Part shown: piece by piece, positions 1 through 8,403 of the stretch
How positions within the stretch are numbered: the first letter of the stretch is position 1
Layout of the letters: each line of letters begins with the position of its first letter
Source of the DNA: Aromatoleum bremense
GTDB lineage: Bacteria > Pseudomonadota > Gammaproteobacteria > Burkholderiales > Rhodocyclaceae
DNA length: 64,000 bases
Direction of reading: 5' to 3'
Assembly (NCBI RefSeq): GCF_017894365.1
Contig: NZ_CP059467.1
Span: forward strand, 4,154,001-4,218,000
Notes under the pieces: generated by a model
Database searches by the model: none
What the model was told of the DNA's origin: nothing
The model's input: the letters and a program-made list of their open reading frames with translations, nothing else
Position numbers and translations under genes: made by a program

Positions 1-121
1 CTGGCTACCCTACCTGGTTGCGCCCGATCTCCGAACAGGGCAGGCCTTGTTTCGAATCAAAACAATTCAGCCCTGTCGTGATATAAACCGCCCTTTACTC
101 GCGTGACGGCGCCTCCCTCCG

Positions 122-1372
122 ATGCCGCTCGGCTTCTACATCATCATGGCAGCGCAGTTTTTTTCCGCGCTGGCCGACAATGCCTTGCTGATCGTTGCAA
201 TCGCGCTTCTCCGTGAAATGGCGGCCCCGGAACAATTCGAGCCGCTGCTGAAACTGTTCTTCACGGTTTCCTATGTCGCCCTCGCCGCATTCGTCGGCGC
301 CTTCGCGGATTCGATGCCGAAGTGGCGCGTGATGCTGATCAGCAACACGATCAAGATCGGCGGGTGCCTGATGCTGTTCCTGGGTGCGCATCCGCTGCTC
401 GCGTACGCGGTGATCGGTCTGGGCGCGGCGGCCTACTCGCCGGCGAAGTACGGCATCCTTACCGAATATCTCCCGCACCGGCTGCTGGTCGTGGCCAACG
501 GCTGGATCGAAGGCCTGACCGTCGGCGCGATCATCCTCGGCACCGTGCTCGGCGGCCTCCTCATTCGCCCCGATGCATCGGCCTGGCTCGCGAGCCTGGA
601 CCTGCCGCTGGTCAACGGCACATTCAGCGCCACGATCGCGGTGATCGGCCTGTTCTACGTGGCGGGCGGAATCTTCAATTTCTATATTCCCGACACCGGC
701 GTCGACCACAAGCCGCTCAAGAACAATCCGGTCTACCTGATCCATGATTTCAACCATTGCCTGAAGCTCCTGTGGCGCGACAAGCTCGGCCAGATCTCGC
801 TCGCGGTCACGACGCTATTCTGGGGCGCCGGGGCGACGCTCCAGTTCATCGTCATCAAGTGGGCCGAACATAACCTGGGGTTCAATCTCTCGCAGGCCTC
901 GATGCTGCAGGGCGTGGTCGCGATCGGGGTGGCGCTGGGGGCGGTGATGGCGGCGAAGATGATCAGCCTGCGTCGTTCCGTCAGCGTGATTCCGCTGGGA
1001 ATCGCGATGGGACTCGTGGTGATGGCGATGGTCACCGTCACCCACGCGACGCTCGCGATGCTGCTGATGGTGCTCGTCGGCGCCCTCGCCGGATTTTTCG
1101 TCGTGCCGATGAATGCGCTGCTGCAGCACCGCGGCCATATCCTGATGGGCGCCGGGCACTCGATCGCGGTGCAGAACTTCAACGAGAATCTGTCGATCCT
1201 GGTGATGACCGGCCTTTATGCGGTGCTGATCATGTCGGGACTGTCGATCCACATCGTCATCGTGATGTTCGGGCTGTTCGTCGCGGGAATGATGCTGCTG
1301 GTCAAGTGCCACCACGAACGGAACCAGCGCGAATTCGATTCAGTCGCGCTGCTCGACGAACACAAGCACTGA
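122..1372 (+). CDS. lplT: Lysophospholipid transporter LplT (MFS)
   Basis: Inner-membrane major facilitator protein of 416 residues, the usual LplT length. LplT flips lysophospholipids to the cytoplasmic face, where Aas re-acylates them. The N-terminus (MPLGFYIIMAAQFFSALADN) and the stretch AAYSPAKYGILTEYLP near residue 105 are family hallmarks, and about 12 hydrophobic segments span the protein. No aas gene lies next to it. It converges on the udg-rimI-tsaB unit with only 24 bases between the stop codons. The ATG at 122 has no strong ribosome binding site, so a slightly different start is possible. Function is assigned by family resemblance. Confidence 0.88.
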   Translation: MPLGFYIIMAAQFFSALADNALLIVAIALLREMAAPEQFEPLLKLFFTVSYVALAAFVGAFADSMPKWRVMLISNTIKIGGCLMLFLGAHPLLAYAVIGLGAAAYSPAKYGILTEYLPHRLLVVANGWIEGLTVGAIILGTVLGGLLIRPDASAWLASLDLPLVNGTFSATIAVIGLFYVAGGIFNFYIPDTGVDHKPLKNNPVYLIHDFNHCLKLLWRDKLGQISLAVTTLFWGAGATLQFIVIKWAEHNLGFNLSQASMLQGVVAIGVALGAVMAAKMISLRRSVSVIPLGIAMGLVVMAMVTVTHATLAMLLMVLVGALAGFFVVPMNALLQHRGHILMGAGHSIAVQNFNENLSILVMTGLYAVLIMSGLSIHIVIVMFGLFVAGMMLLVKCHHERNQREFDSVALLDEHKH

Positions 1373-1396
1373 GCAAGCCCTCCGCGACTGTTTTCG

Positions 1397-2233
1397 TCAG
1401 GCCGGCGTCGTTTTTTCCATCAGCTCCCGGGCAAAGCACAAGTCTTCCCAGACTTTCGCCTTGTCCCGCTGATTGCGCAGCAGGTAGGCCGGGTGGTAGG
1501 TCACGACCACCGGTGTCCCGCGATACCTGAAAACCTGTCCGCGTGCCGCGCCGATTGCCACATCGACGCCGAGCAGCGCGCGCGCCGCCGGACGACCCAG
1601 CGCAACCAGCAGGCGCGGCTGCACCAGTGCGATCTGCCTGGCGAGATAGGGCGCGCAGGCCTCGATCTCGTCGTTTCCCGGGGTGCGGTTGTGCGGCGGC
1701 CGGCACTTGACCGCGTTCGCGATATATACCCCTTCGCCCCGCTTCAATCCGATCGCCGCCAGCATCGCGTCGAGGAGCTTGCCGGCAACGCCGACGAACG
1801 GTTCGCCGCGCAGGTCTTCTTCCGCCCCGGGCCCCTCGCCGACGAACATCCAGTCCGCCAGCCGATCGCCGACACCCGGCACCGCCTGGCGACGCCGCTC
1901 GCACAGGCGGCATGCCGTGCACGCACGGATGTCGGCCTCGAGCGCTTCCCAGTCCAGGGTTTCGATCCGCCCGGCGCGCTCGTCCGTGGAATCGGCCGCA
2001 TGGGCGACCGCAACGGGCGCCGGCTGCGGCGCAGGGACCGGCTGCGGCCGATGCGAGGCCTGTCGTTCCCGCGTGGAGACGTCGCCGGCTTCCCTCGCGG
2101 GCGGGCGCGCCGCAGCCGGTTCTTCCGGCACTGCTTCCGGCTCGTCCGCCTGCAGCGCCTGCGACGTTCCGCGCCGCCGCCACAGCGGCGCGAGGCCCAT
2201 TTCGCGCAGTACCGCATCCCGACGCTCGTTCAT
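1397..2233 (-). CDS. Uracil-DNA glycosylase, family 4/5 type
   Basis: Base-excision repair enzyme removing uracil from DNA, 278 residues. The C-terminal 200 residues hold the family-4 signature: a four-cysteine iron-sulfur motif beginning CTACRLCERR, the active-site segment FVGEGPGAEEDLRGEPFVG, and later TYHPAYLLRN. The N-terminal ~75 residues are a low-complexity Pro/Ala/Glu-rich linker, common in betaproteobacterial homologues. The start is the ATG at 2233 (MNERRDAVLREMG), overlapping the rimI stop as ATGA. The longer open frame upstream is only the rimI shadow. It is the last gene of the tsaB-rimI-udg unit. Confidence 0.88.
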   Translation of the reverse strand: MNERRDAVLREMGLAPLWRRRGTSQALQADEPEAVPEEPAAARPPAREAGDVSTRERQASHRPQPVPAPQPAPVAVAHAADSTDERAGRIETLDWEALEADIRACTACRLCERRRQAVPGVGDRLADWMFVGEGPGAEEDLRGEPFVGVAGKLLDAMLAAIGLKRGEGVYIANAVKCRPPHNRTPGNDEIEACAPYLARQIALVQPRLLVALGRPAARALLGVDVAIGAARGQVFRYRGTPVVVTYHPAYLLRNQRDKAKVWEDLCFARELMEKTTPA

Positions 2234-2685
2234 AGTTCGAGCCGCATCACGATCGCGTCCTCGCGACCGCCCTCGCGGAGCGCGTAGTAGCCCTTGCGCC
2301 GTCCGATCGGCTGAAAGCCGTGCGAGCGATAAAGCGCGAGAGCCGCTGAATTCGAGGGGCGCACTTCGAGAAAGAACTGTGACGCACCGCATCGCCGCGC
2401 TTCGGCAAAAAGATGCCGCAGGAGGGCCGTGCCGAGCCTCGCGCCCTGAAACTCGCGCGCCACGCTGATGTTGAGCAGGTGCGCTTCATCCAGCACCATC
2501 AACATGACGGCATACGCAACGGGGGATCCGCCCACGCGCATCACCCATGCGCTATGCCCGGCAGCCAGCGAGTCAACGAAGTTTCCGCGGGACCACGGGA
2601 AAGTGTGAAGTACGGCTTCGTGGTCGACGACCCAATCGAGATCGCGATCGGTCATCGGGGAAAAATCGGACGCCGCGGCGTTCAA
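2230..2685 (-). CDS. rimI: Ribosomal-protein-alanine N-acetyltransferase RimI
   Basis: GNAT acetyltransferase of 151 residues that acetylates the N-terminal alanine of ribosomal protein S18. The acetyl-CoA loop is visible as QGARLGTALLRHLF and the C-terminal part carries LEVRPSNSAALALYRSHGF, the classic RimI ending. The start chosen is a TTG at 2685: it overlaps the tsaB stop (TTGA) and has a strong GGGGAGG six bases upstream. The alternative ATG at 2655 would remove ten residues. Translational coupling on both sides (tsaB upstream, udg downstream) suggests one transcript. Confidence 0.88.
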   Translation of the reverse strand: MNAAASDFSPMTDRDLDWVVDHEAVLHTFPWSRGNFVDSLAAGHSAWVMRVGGSPVAYAVMLMVLDEAHLLNISVAREFQGARLGTALLRHLFAEARRCGASQFFLEVRPSNSAALALYRSHGFQPIGRRKGYYALREGGREDAIVMRLEL

Positions 2686-3374
2686 GCGCGTCCTCCCCGT
2701 GCGAGGCGTTCGGCCGTCGTGAGCGCGACTTTGTCGCGCACGTACAGGGGGACGGCGTATTCGGGCGCCAGCAGCCGGCCTTCGCGGACCTCGCGAGCCG
2801 CCAGCCGGGCAACATCCGCTGCCTGGGGAACGGCCGTCGAATTGCGGCCCCACAAGCGGGCGATGACGGACGCCGGAATGCCTGCCTCATGCACGCGCAG
2901 CGCCGAGCCGATGCCGAACCACAGTTCGCCGGCAGGCAAAGCCAGTTGCTGCGGCGGTGAGCAGACGGGAACCTGCACCTCGATCGCCCGTTCGTCGTCT
3001 ATGCGGTATGCCGCCGAATACACTTCGCCCATGCGGGCATCGGTTGCGACGAAAACCGTGCTCCCTTCACCCTGCAACGCCAGCGCCGCGAGGCTGCATA
3101 TCGGCACCACCCCGATCCCGGCTCCCATCCCGAGACCCTGCGCGACCCCGCACGCCAGCCTCAAACCGGTGAAGGCACCGGGTCCCGCGCCGAATGCGAT
3201 CGCATCGAGTGTGGCGATCGGTAATCCGGCCTCCCCGAGCAGCGCCCGAAGCGTCGGCAGCAGGTACTCCGAATGATTGGCATGCCCTTCGAGGCGGCGT
3301 TCGACGATGTCGTCGTCGACCAGCAGGGCGACGCTCGCGTGTTCACACGAGGTCTCGATGGCGAGGATTTTCAT
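2682..3374 (-). CDS. tsaB: tRNA t6A synthesis protein TsaB
   Basis: TsaB (YeaZ), 230 residues, is the scaffold partner of TsaD in making N6-threonylcarbamoyl-adenosine at position 37 of ANN-decoding tRNAs. It starts MKILAIETSCEHASVALL, the ASKHA-fold phosphate-loop region of the family, followed by FGAGPGAFTGLRLACGVAQG near residue 62, which is nearly invariant in TsaB. Length matches the family. It heads the tsaB-rimI-udg unit; the other t6A genes are not in the window. Confidence 0.93.
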   Translation of the reverse strand: MKILAIETSCEHASVALLVDDDIVERRLEGHANHSEYLLPTLRALLGEAGLPIATLDAIAFGAGPGAFTGLRLACGVAQGLGMGAGIGVVPICSLAALALQGEGSTVFVATDARMGEVYSAAYRIDDERAIEVQVPVCSPPQQLALPAGELWFGIGSALRVHEAGIPASVIARLWGRNSTAVPQAADVARLAAREVREGRLLAPEYAVPLYVRDKVALTTAERLARGGRA

Positions 3375-3434
3375 AGGCCGGCATTTTACCGGCAGCGGCG
3401 GCCGACAAGTGAAATGAGCGTCGACGGAAAGTGT

Positions 3435-3806
3435 CTATCGGGCGGCAGCCCTTCGGCTCTCATAGACGCCACGCATCGCCTCGCGTAATTCCCGGTTCAA
3501 CGCCTCGCGTTCATTCTGGGACAAGGGCGGCCGCTCACGCTCTGCGCCGGGGAGGTCCGCGCCGCTGATCAATGCGCGTCTGAGTTCGGCCCGGCGCAGA
3601 TCCTTCGGGCTTTGCAGGGTGGCCAGCGGCTCCTCCGCGAGCACCCCGGGCACGGCTTGTGCGAATACCGGATCCCACGCGCCGAACGCCACGGCCATGG
3701 CCAGGATCGACAGTGCTGGTCCACGCCCCCACGCGTGCAGGTGAACCGAAGCCCCAGCCCGACAACCGGATGTCGCGGGATCTGATGCCAATCTCGGATG
3801 TGTCAT
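3435..3806 (-). CDS. Small secreted protein, function unknown
   Basis: Predicted 123-residue exported protein. A hydrophobic stretch (ALSILAMAVAFGAWDPVFAQA) ends in a plausible signal-peptidase site after AQA at about residue 50, with an atypically long N-terminal region before it. The mature part is charged and Arg/Glu-rich (PPLSQNEREALNRELREAM), likely helical. The ATG at 3806 has a GGAG nine bases upstream; a GTG at 3830 would add eight residues. No family recognised. It lies alone between tsaB and the divergent ompR. Confidence 0.55.
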   Translation of the reverse strand: MTHPRLASDPATSGCRAGASVHLHAWGRGPALSILAMAVAFGAWDPVFAQAVPGVLAEEPLATLQSPKDLRRAELRRALISGADLPGAERERPPLSQNEREALNRELREAMRGVYESRRAAAR

Positions 3807-4012
3807 GATGATGATCTCCAGCCTCTTCACGGGGGCGACTTTTGCGTACCCGAAAAATACTAGGAATTACCCGTGCCGTGGGAGATGTCCGTGCGCGTTT
3901 CGGACCATGCTGTAACGGGGTGTTGCCTATTCCACACCACCTTACGAAGCGTTACTCCGGTACCCGGCATGGGCTGCCGAAGCGCTAGCATGCCAAATGT
4001 TCAAAGGATAGG

Positions 4013-4759
4013 ATGCGACTTATGAACGCTAAAATCCGATATAGAGTGTTACTCGTCGACGACGACGCGCGGCTGCGCGATTTGTTGTCGAGATACCTGC
4101 AGGAGCAGGGTTTTACGGTCAAGGCGGTGGTCGACGCGCCGTCGATGGACCGGGCGCTGCATCGCGAGCATTTCGACCTGATGGTGCTCGACCTGATGCT
4201 TCCGGGCGAGGACGGCCTGGCGATCTGCCGGCGCCTGCGTGCCGATGAAAACGCCATGCCGATCATCATGCTCACGGCAAAGGGAGACGATGTCGATCGG
4301 ATCATCGGGCTCGAAATGGGTGCCGACGACTACCTTGCCAAGCCCTTCAATCCGCGTGAACTGGTGGCCCGCATCCACGCGGTCATGCGCCGCCAGCCGC
4401 CGAGCCTGCCCGGTGCGCCGACGAGCGAGGATGAAATCGTCAGCTTCGGGCGTGTGCGCGTCAATCTCGGCGTGCGCTCGCTGACGCGTGACGACGACGA
4501 GATCGCACTCACGACGGGCGAATTCTCGCTGTTGAAGGTACTCCTCCAGCATCCGCGGCAACCCCTGTCGCGCGACAAGCTGATGGAACTCGCGCGCGGG
4601 CGGGAGTACGGCGTTTTCGATCGGGCGATCGACGTGCAGGTGAGCCGGCTGCGCAAGCTCGTCGAGGACGATCCGGCGAAACCTCGTTACATCCAGACGG
4701 TCTGGGGTTTCGGCTATGTATTCGTTCCCGATGATACAAAAGCTGCAAGCGAGAGCTGA
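4013..4759 (+). CDS. ompR: OmpR-family response regulator
   Basis: DNA-binding response regulator, 248 residues. The receiver domain (about residues 8-125) shows the acidic pocket D16-D18, phospho-acceptor D60 in LMVLDLMLPGEDG, and K110 in LAKPF. A winged-helix effector domain follows, ending YIQTVWGFGYVFVPD. It is closer to OmpR than to PhoB in the receiver and linker. AAAGGA lies five bases before the ATG. The 3' end overlaps the downstream sensor kinase gene by 44 bases, so the two are co-translated and form a cognate pair. Confidence 0.9.
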   Translation: MRLMNAKIRYRVLLVDDDARLRDLLSRYLQEQGFTVKAVVDAPSMDRALHREHFDLMVLDLMLPGEDGLAICRRLRADENAMPIIMLTAKGDDVDRIIGLEMGADDYLAKPFNPRELVARIHAVMRRQPPSLPGAPTSEDEIVSFGRVRVNLGVRSLTRDDDEIALTTGEFSLLKVLLQHPRQPLSRDKLMELARGREYGVFDRAIDVQVSRLRKLVEDDPAKPRYIQTVWGFGYVFVPDDTKAASES

Positions 4760-6185
4760 ACATCATTCGCGTCCGGCCGGGTGGACCGGCATTCGTGAGG
4801 CCATCAGCCAGGCGGTGAACGATCTTCCGCCGCGCACGCTGCTGTGGCAGACCTTTCTGCTTATTGCCCTCCTGCTGACGCTCGCGCTGGTGGCCTGGTC
4901 GCAGATCTTTCGCCATTTCGAGGAGCCGGTGCGCGCACGCGATCTTGCGCAGATGGCGACGAGCGTCGTGAACCTGACCCGCACCGCGCTGATCAACGCG
5001 GACGTCGAGCGCCGTACCGAATTGCTCATCGACCTGGCGGCGCTCGAGGGGATCCGGATCTACCCGGCCGAACCTTCCGACGAACTCCTTCCGCTGCCCG
5101 ACAACCGCGCCATGCATCTGCTGACCGAAGAGATTCGCCGCCAGCTCGGCGCTCACACGCGGTTTGCCTCGCGGTGGAAAACGCTCGACGGTTTCTGGAT
5201 CAGCTTCAGGCTCCACCCCGAAGACAAGGAAGATTTCTGGGTCATGCTTCCGTCCGAGCGGCTGCAACAGACCGAGGCGATCGAGTGGCTGACGTGGGGA
5301 GGCGGTGCGCTCCTCGTCGCGCTGCTGGGCGCCTACCTGATCGTTTCCCGGATCAGCGTCCCGCTGCGCAACCTCGCCCGCTCGGCGCGCGTCGTCGGCA
5401 GCGGTCGCACGCCGCCGCACTTGCCCGAAACAGGCCCGCAGGAAATTGCCGCAGTGGCGAAAGCCTTCAACCAGATGGCAGGGGATCTCGCCCGCACGGA
5501 CGCAGATCGCGCGCTGATTCTCGCCGGCGTCTCCCACGATCTGCGTACGCCGCTGGCACGCCTGCGGCTCGGCGTCGAAATGTCGGGGGCGCCGGAAACC
5601 GAGGTCGCCGCAATGGTGGCCGACGTCGAGGAGATGGACCGGATCATCGGCCAGTTCCTGGATTTCGGGCGCGGAGAACCGCAGGAGCCGATGGAGGCGC
5701 TCGACCTGCCGGGCCTCGTACGGGACCTCGTGGAACCTTATCGGTTGCGCGGCATCGATATACGCGCGGACCTGCCCGAGAAGCTGGTCCTGCCCGCCCG
5801 AAGCCTGTCGCTGCGGCGGGCGATCGCCAACCTCATCGACAACGCCATCCGCTATGCGGGCGAGAACCATCCCATAGATATCAAAGTGAACAGCACCGAG
5901 GGAGAGGCGACGATCGAAGTCGCGGATCGCGGGCCGGGCATTCCGGAGAGCGAAATCGAGAGGATGCGCCACCCCTTCACGCGGCTCGAGAACGCGCGCT
6001 CGAACACCAAGGGCGCCGGCCTCGGCCTCGCGATCATCGAACGCATCATCCGCTCGCACAACGGGCGACTGGACCTGGGGCGCCGCCTCGGCGGCGGATT
6101 GCTCGCGGTCCTGCATCTTCCGCTGGAAAAACGCCGTCTCGGCACGAGGATGCGCGGGCCCGAGCCGGATGACACTCCGGCATGA
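4716..6185 (+). CDS. envZ: EnvZ-like sensor histidine kinase
   Basis: Membrane sensor kinase of 489 residues, partner of the OmpR-type regulator it overlaps. Transmembrane helix 1 is at about residues 42-62 and helix 2 at about 195-212. The periplasmic domain between them is about 130 residues. A HAMP region follows, then the phospho-acceptor histidine H274 in GVSHDLRTPLARLRL, the N-box NLIDNAIRYA, and the ATP-lid motifs DRGPGIPESE and GAGLGLAI. All catalytic motifs look intact. The start may instead be the ATG at 4731; neither has a clear ribosome binding site, consistent with coupling to ompR. The sensed signal is not evident. Confidence 0.88.
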   Translation: MYSFPMIQKLQARAEHHSRPAGWTGIREAISQAVNDLPPRTLLWQTFLLIALLLTLALVAWSQIFRHFEEPVRARDLAQMATSVVNLTRTALINADVERRTELLIDLAALEGIRIYPAEPSDELLPLPDNRAMHLLTEEIRRQLGAHTRFASRWKTLDGFWISFRLHPEDKEDFWVMLPSERLQQTEAIEWLTWGGGALLVALLGAYLIVSRISVPLRNLARSARVVGSGRTPPHLPETGPQEIAAVAKAFNQMAGDLARTDADRALILAGVSHDLRTPLARLRLGVEMSGAPETEVAAMVADVEEMDRIIGQFLDFGRGEPQEPMEALDLPGLVRDLVEPYRLRGIDIRADLPEKLVLPARSLSLRRAIANLIDNAIRYAGENHPIDIKVNSTEGEATIEVADRGPGIPESEIERMRHPFTRLENARSNTKGAGLGLAIIERIIRSHNGRLDLGRRLGGGLLAVLHLPLEKRRLGTRMRGPEPDDTPA

Positions 6186-6328
6186 GCCCCCGCGTCCGGT
6201 CGTCGCTATCGGTACCGGCTGTCGCCGCGGCACTGCCGTCCTGCCCGGCGATCGGCGTTGATCGGCCAGGAGTCCATCAACCCAAAGCTCAGCCGGGTAC
6301 AACGGACAAGTGGCTATAATCCTGCCGC

Positions 6329-6937
6329 ATGAAAATTCTCTTCGATCTGCTCCCGGTCATCCTCTTCTTCGTCGCCTACAAGATCGCCGGCGCGAACCAG
6401 CCCTTCGCGCACGAGCTCGCGTCGCGCTGGCTCGGCGACGGCATTGTCGTCACGCAGGCCCCGATCCTGCTGGCAACCGCGGTCGCGATCCTGGCTACGG
6501 TCGCCCAGATCGCCTGGGTATGGATGCGGCACCGCAAGGTCGACACGATGTTGTGGATCAGCCTGGCCATCATCGTGGTGTTCGGGGGTGCGACGCTGTT
6601 TTTCCACAACCCCACCTTCATCAAGTGGAAGCCGACCGCGCTGTACTGGCTGTTCGGCGGGACCTTGACGGTATCGGCCGTGATGTTCCACCGCAACCTG
6701 ATCCGCAAGATGCTCGAAGCCCAGGTTCGGCTGCCGGACCCCGTCTGGGGACGCCTCAACCTCGCATGGGCCGGGTTTTTCATCCTCATGGGCTTTCTCA
6801 ATCTGTACGTTGCATACAACTTTTCCGAAGAAACCTGGGTCAATTTCAAACTTTTCGGCGGCATGGGCCTGATGCTGCTGTTCGTTCTTGGCCAGGGCTT
6901 CTATCTGTCCCGACATATCCAGGAGGAAACCACCTGA
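6329..6937 (+). CDS. yciB: Inner-membrane septation protein A (YciB/IspZ)
   Basis: Polytopic membrane protein of 202 residues, the YciB/IspZ family linked to cell-envelope and division integrity. Family features seen are the start [19 protein letters not shown], the segment [18 protein letters not shown], and [20 protein letters not shown] near residue 150. Five to six hydrophobic helices are visible. It is the first gene of a tight unit, its stop overlapping the ATG of the YciI-like gene (TGATG). This yciB-yciI-bolA-ppiC order is common in beta- and gammaproteobacteria. Confidence 0.93.
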   Translation: MKILFDLLPVILFFVAYKIAGANQPFAHELASRWLGDGIVVTQAPILLATAVAILATVAQIAWVWMRHRKVDTMLWISLAIIVVFGGATLFFHNPTFIKWKPTALYWLFGGTLTVSAVMFHRNLIRKMLEAQVRLPDPVWGRLNLAWAGFFILMGFLNLYVAYNFSEETWVNFKLFGGMGLMLLFVLGQGFYLSRHIQEETT

Positions 6938-7236
6938 TGCTTTACGTACTTCTCGGCGAAGACGCGCCGGGTTCGCTTGAGGCGCGCATGAGCGCCCGTC
7001 CGGCCCATCTGGCCCGGCTGGAGGGATTGCGCGACGAAGGACGCCTGCTGATGGCAGGCCCGATGCCGGCGATAGACTCCCCGGATCCCGGCCCGGCCGG
7101 TTTCTTCGGCAGCCTCGTCGTCGCCGAGTTCGCCTCGCAGGGCGAGGCCGAGCGCTGGCTGGCCGACGATCCCTACGTGAAACAGGGCGTGTTCGCGCGG
7201 ATCACCGTGAAACCCTTCAAGAAGGTGCTGCCTTGA
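6937..7236 (+). CDS. yciI: YciI-like protein
   Basis: Small 99-residue protein of the YciI/YCII family, a ferredoxin-like dimeric fold. Visible hallmarks are [22 protein letters not shown] and [22 protein letters not shown], containing the conserved His (residue 24) and Asp pair. Its biochemical role is unsettled. The start at 6937 shares a base with the preceding stop and is preceded by AGGAGG at 6921-6926, a near-perfect ribosome binding site inside the upstream gene. The stop overlaps the next gene's TTG start. Confidence 0.88.
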   Translation: MLYVLLGEDAPGSLEARMSARPAHLARLEGLRDEGRLLMAGPMPAIDSPDPGPAGFFGSLVVAEFASQGEAERWLADDPYVKQGVFARITVKPFKKVLP

Positions 7237-7496
7237 CCACGATTGACCAAATCCGCGAACGCCTTGCGGTGCTCGATCCGGTGTCGATCGAGATCGACGA
7301 TGACAGCGCGTTGCACGCCGGCCATGCGGGAGCGAGAAGTGGCGGCGGCCATTATCGTCTGACCATCGTCGCCGAGTGTTTCAAGGGCAAGAACACTGTT
7401 GCCCGTCACCGCCTTGTCTATGACGCGCTCGGCGATCTGATGCGCACGCGCGTGCACGCGCTCGCCGTCCGCGCCCTGACGGCCGATGAAGCATGA
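7233..7496 (+). CDS. BolA-family protein
   Basis: BolA/IbaG-type protein of 87 residues. The conserved core is recognisable: [30 protein letters not shown], given here in parts as [12 protein letters not shown] and [14 protein letters not shown], with the invariant histidine after RHR... and an HALAVRAL ending. BolA proteins bind monothiol glutaredoxins through [2Fe-2S] clusters or act as transcription factors. The start is a TTG at 7233 overlapping the previous stop (TTGA), the only start that leaves the domain intact. It sits between the YciI-like gene and ppiC. Confidence 0.85.
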   Translation: MTTIDQIRERLAVLDPVSIEIDDDSALHAGHAGARSGGGHYRLTIVAECFKGKNTVARHRLVYDALGDLMRTRVHALAVRALTADEA

Positions 7497-7522
7497 ATTC
7501 AACCCACCCGGAAGGAACCTTG

Positions 7523-8305
7523 ATGAAACGTTTTCCCAGCCGCCTCGCCCTCGGTCTCACGGCCGCCCTGTTGGTCCACGCAGCGGGCGCGGCTACCCCG
7601 GTTGCGACCGTAAACGGCGCCCCGATCCCTTCGTCCCGCATGGACGTCATGATCAATGAGCAGCGTGCGCAAGGCGCCCCCGACGGCGCGGAACTGCGCG
7701 AGGCCGCTCGCGAGCAGCTCGTCCGCCTCGAAGTGCTTGCACAGGAAGCGGCAAAGAAAGGCCTCGACAAGAAGCCGGAAATCCAGGCTCAGATGGACCT
7801 CGCCCGCCAGGGTGTGCTGATCCGCGCGTACATGCAGGACTTCGTCAAGACCAATCCCGCCACCGATGCCGATCTCCGCAAGGAATACGAAAGCATCAAG
7901 GGCCAGATGGGTTCGAAGGAATACAAGCCGCGTCACATCCTCGTCGAAACCGAAGAGGAAGCGAAAGCGATCATCGGCAAGCTGCGCGCCGGCGAGAAGT
8001 TCGAGGCGCTCGCCAAGGCGTCGAAGGATCCCGGCTCGAAGGACAAGGGCGGCGAACTGGGCTGGAGCAACCCGGGGATGTTCGTCAAGCCGTTCTCGGA
8101 AGCGATGGTCAAACTCGAGAAGGGTCAATACAGTGCGACGCCGGTGAAGAGCGATTTCGGCTATCACGTGATCCAGCTCGACGACGTCCGCGACCTGAAA
8201 GCGCCTGCTTTCGAAGAGGTCAAGCCGCAACTCGAACAGCGCCTGCAGCAGAAGAAAATCGAGAAGCACGTCGCCGACCTGAGGGCCAAGGCGAAGGTCG
8301 AGTAA
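7523..8305 (+). CDS. Periplasmic peptidyl-prolyl isomerase, parvulin type
   Basis: Secreted foldase of 260 residues. A signal peptide (MKRFPSRLALGLTAALLVHA, cleavage near AAGAA) is followed by a SurA-N-like helical chaperone region and a parvulin rotamase domain at about residues 130-225. The latter shows YKPRHILVETEEEAK, GGELGWSNPGMFVKPF and DFGYHVIQLDDVR. The start at 7523 has GAAGGA seven bases upstream and leaves a proper signal peptide; the longer frame from 7493 would mask it. It ends the yciB-yciI-bolA-ppiC unit and is followed by a hairpin terminator. Confidence 0.9.
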   Translation: MKRFPSRLALGLTAALLVHAAGAATPVATVNGAPIPSSRMDVMINEQRAQGAPDGAELREAAREQLVRLEVLAQEAAKKGLDKKPEIQAQMDLARQGVLIRAYMQDFVKTNPATDADLRKEYESIKGQMGSKEYKPRHILVETEEEAKAIIGKLRAGEKFEALAKASKDPGSKDKGGELGWSNPGMFVKPFSEAMVKLEKGQYSATPVKSDFGYHVIQLDDVRDLKAPAFEEVKPQLEQRLQQKKIEKHVADLRAKAKVE

Positions 8306-8322
8306 CCACGACCGGGCGTGAT

Positions 8323-8362
8323 AAGGGCCGGTTTCTGCACAGGCAGACCGGCCCTTTCGTTT
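8323..8362. terminator. Hairpin terminator between convergent ppiC and acyl-CoA dehydrogenase
   Basis: A 10-bp perfect stem, AAGGGCCGGT at 8323-8332 pairing with ACCGGCCCTT at 8347-8356, with an inner TCTGC/GCAGA extension and an ACAG loop. A short T-containing tail follows on the + strand. It lies 18 bases after the ppiC stop and could serve both convergent transcripts. Confidence 0.8.
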
Positions 8363-8403
8363 CAAGGCGGGCGCGGCACAGCCGCGCCGCCATCAAGTCA
8401 CGT

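Noticed and set aside
4509..6302. Long minus-strand open frame of 597 codons opposite ompR/envZ
   Set aside because: It is antisense to intact, well-recognised genes and its translation shows no family; a high-GC shadow.
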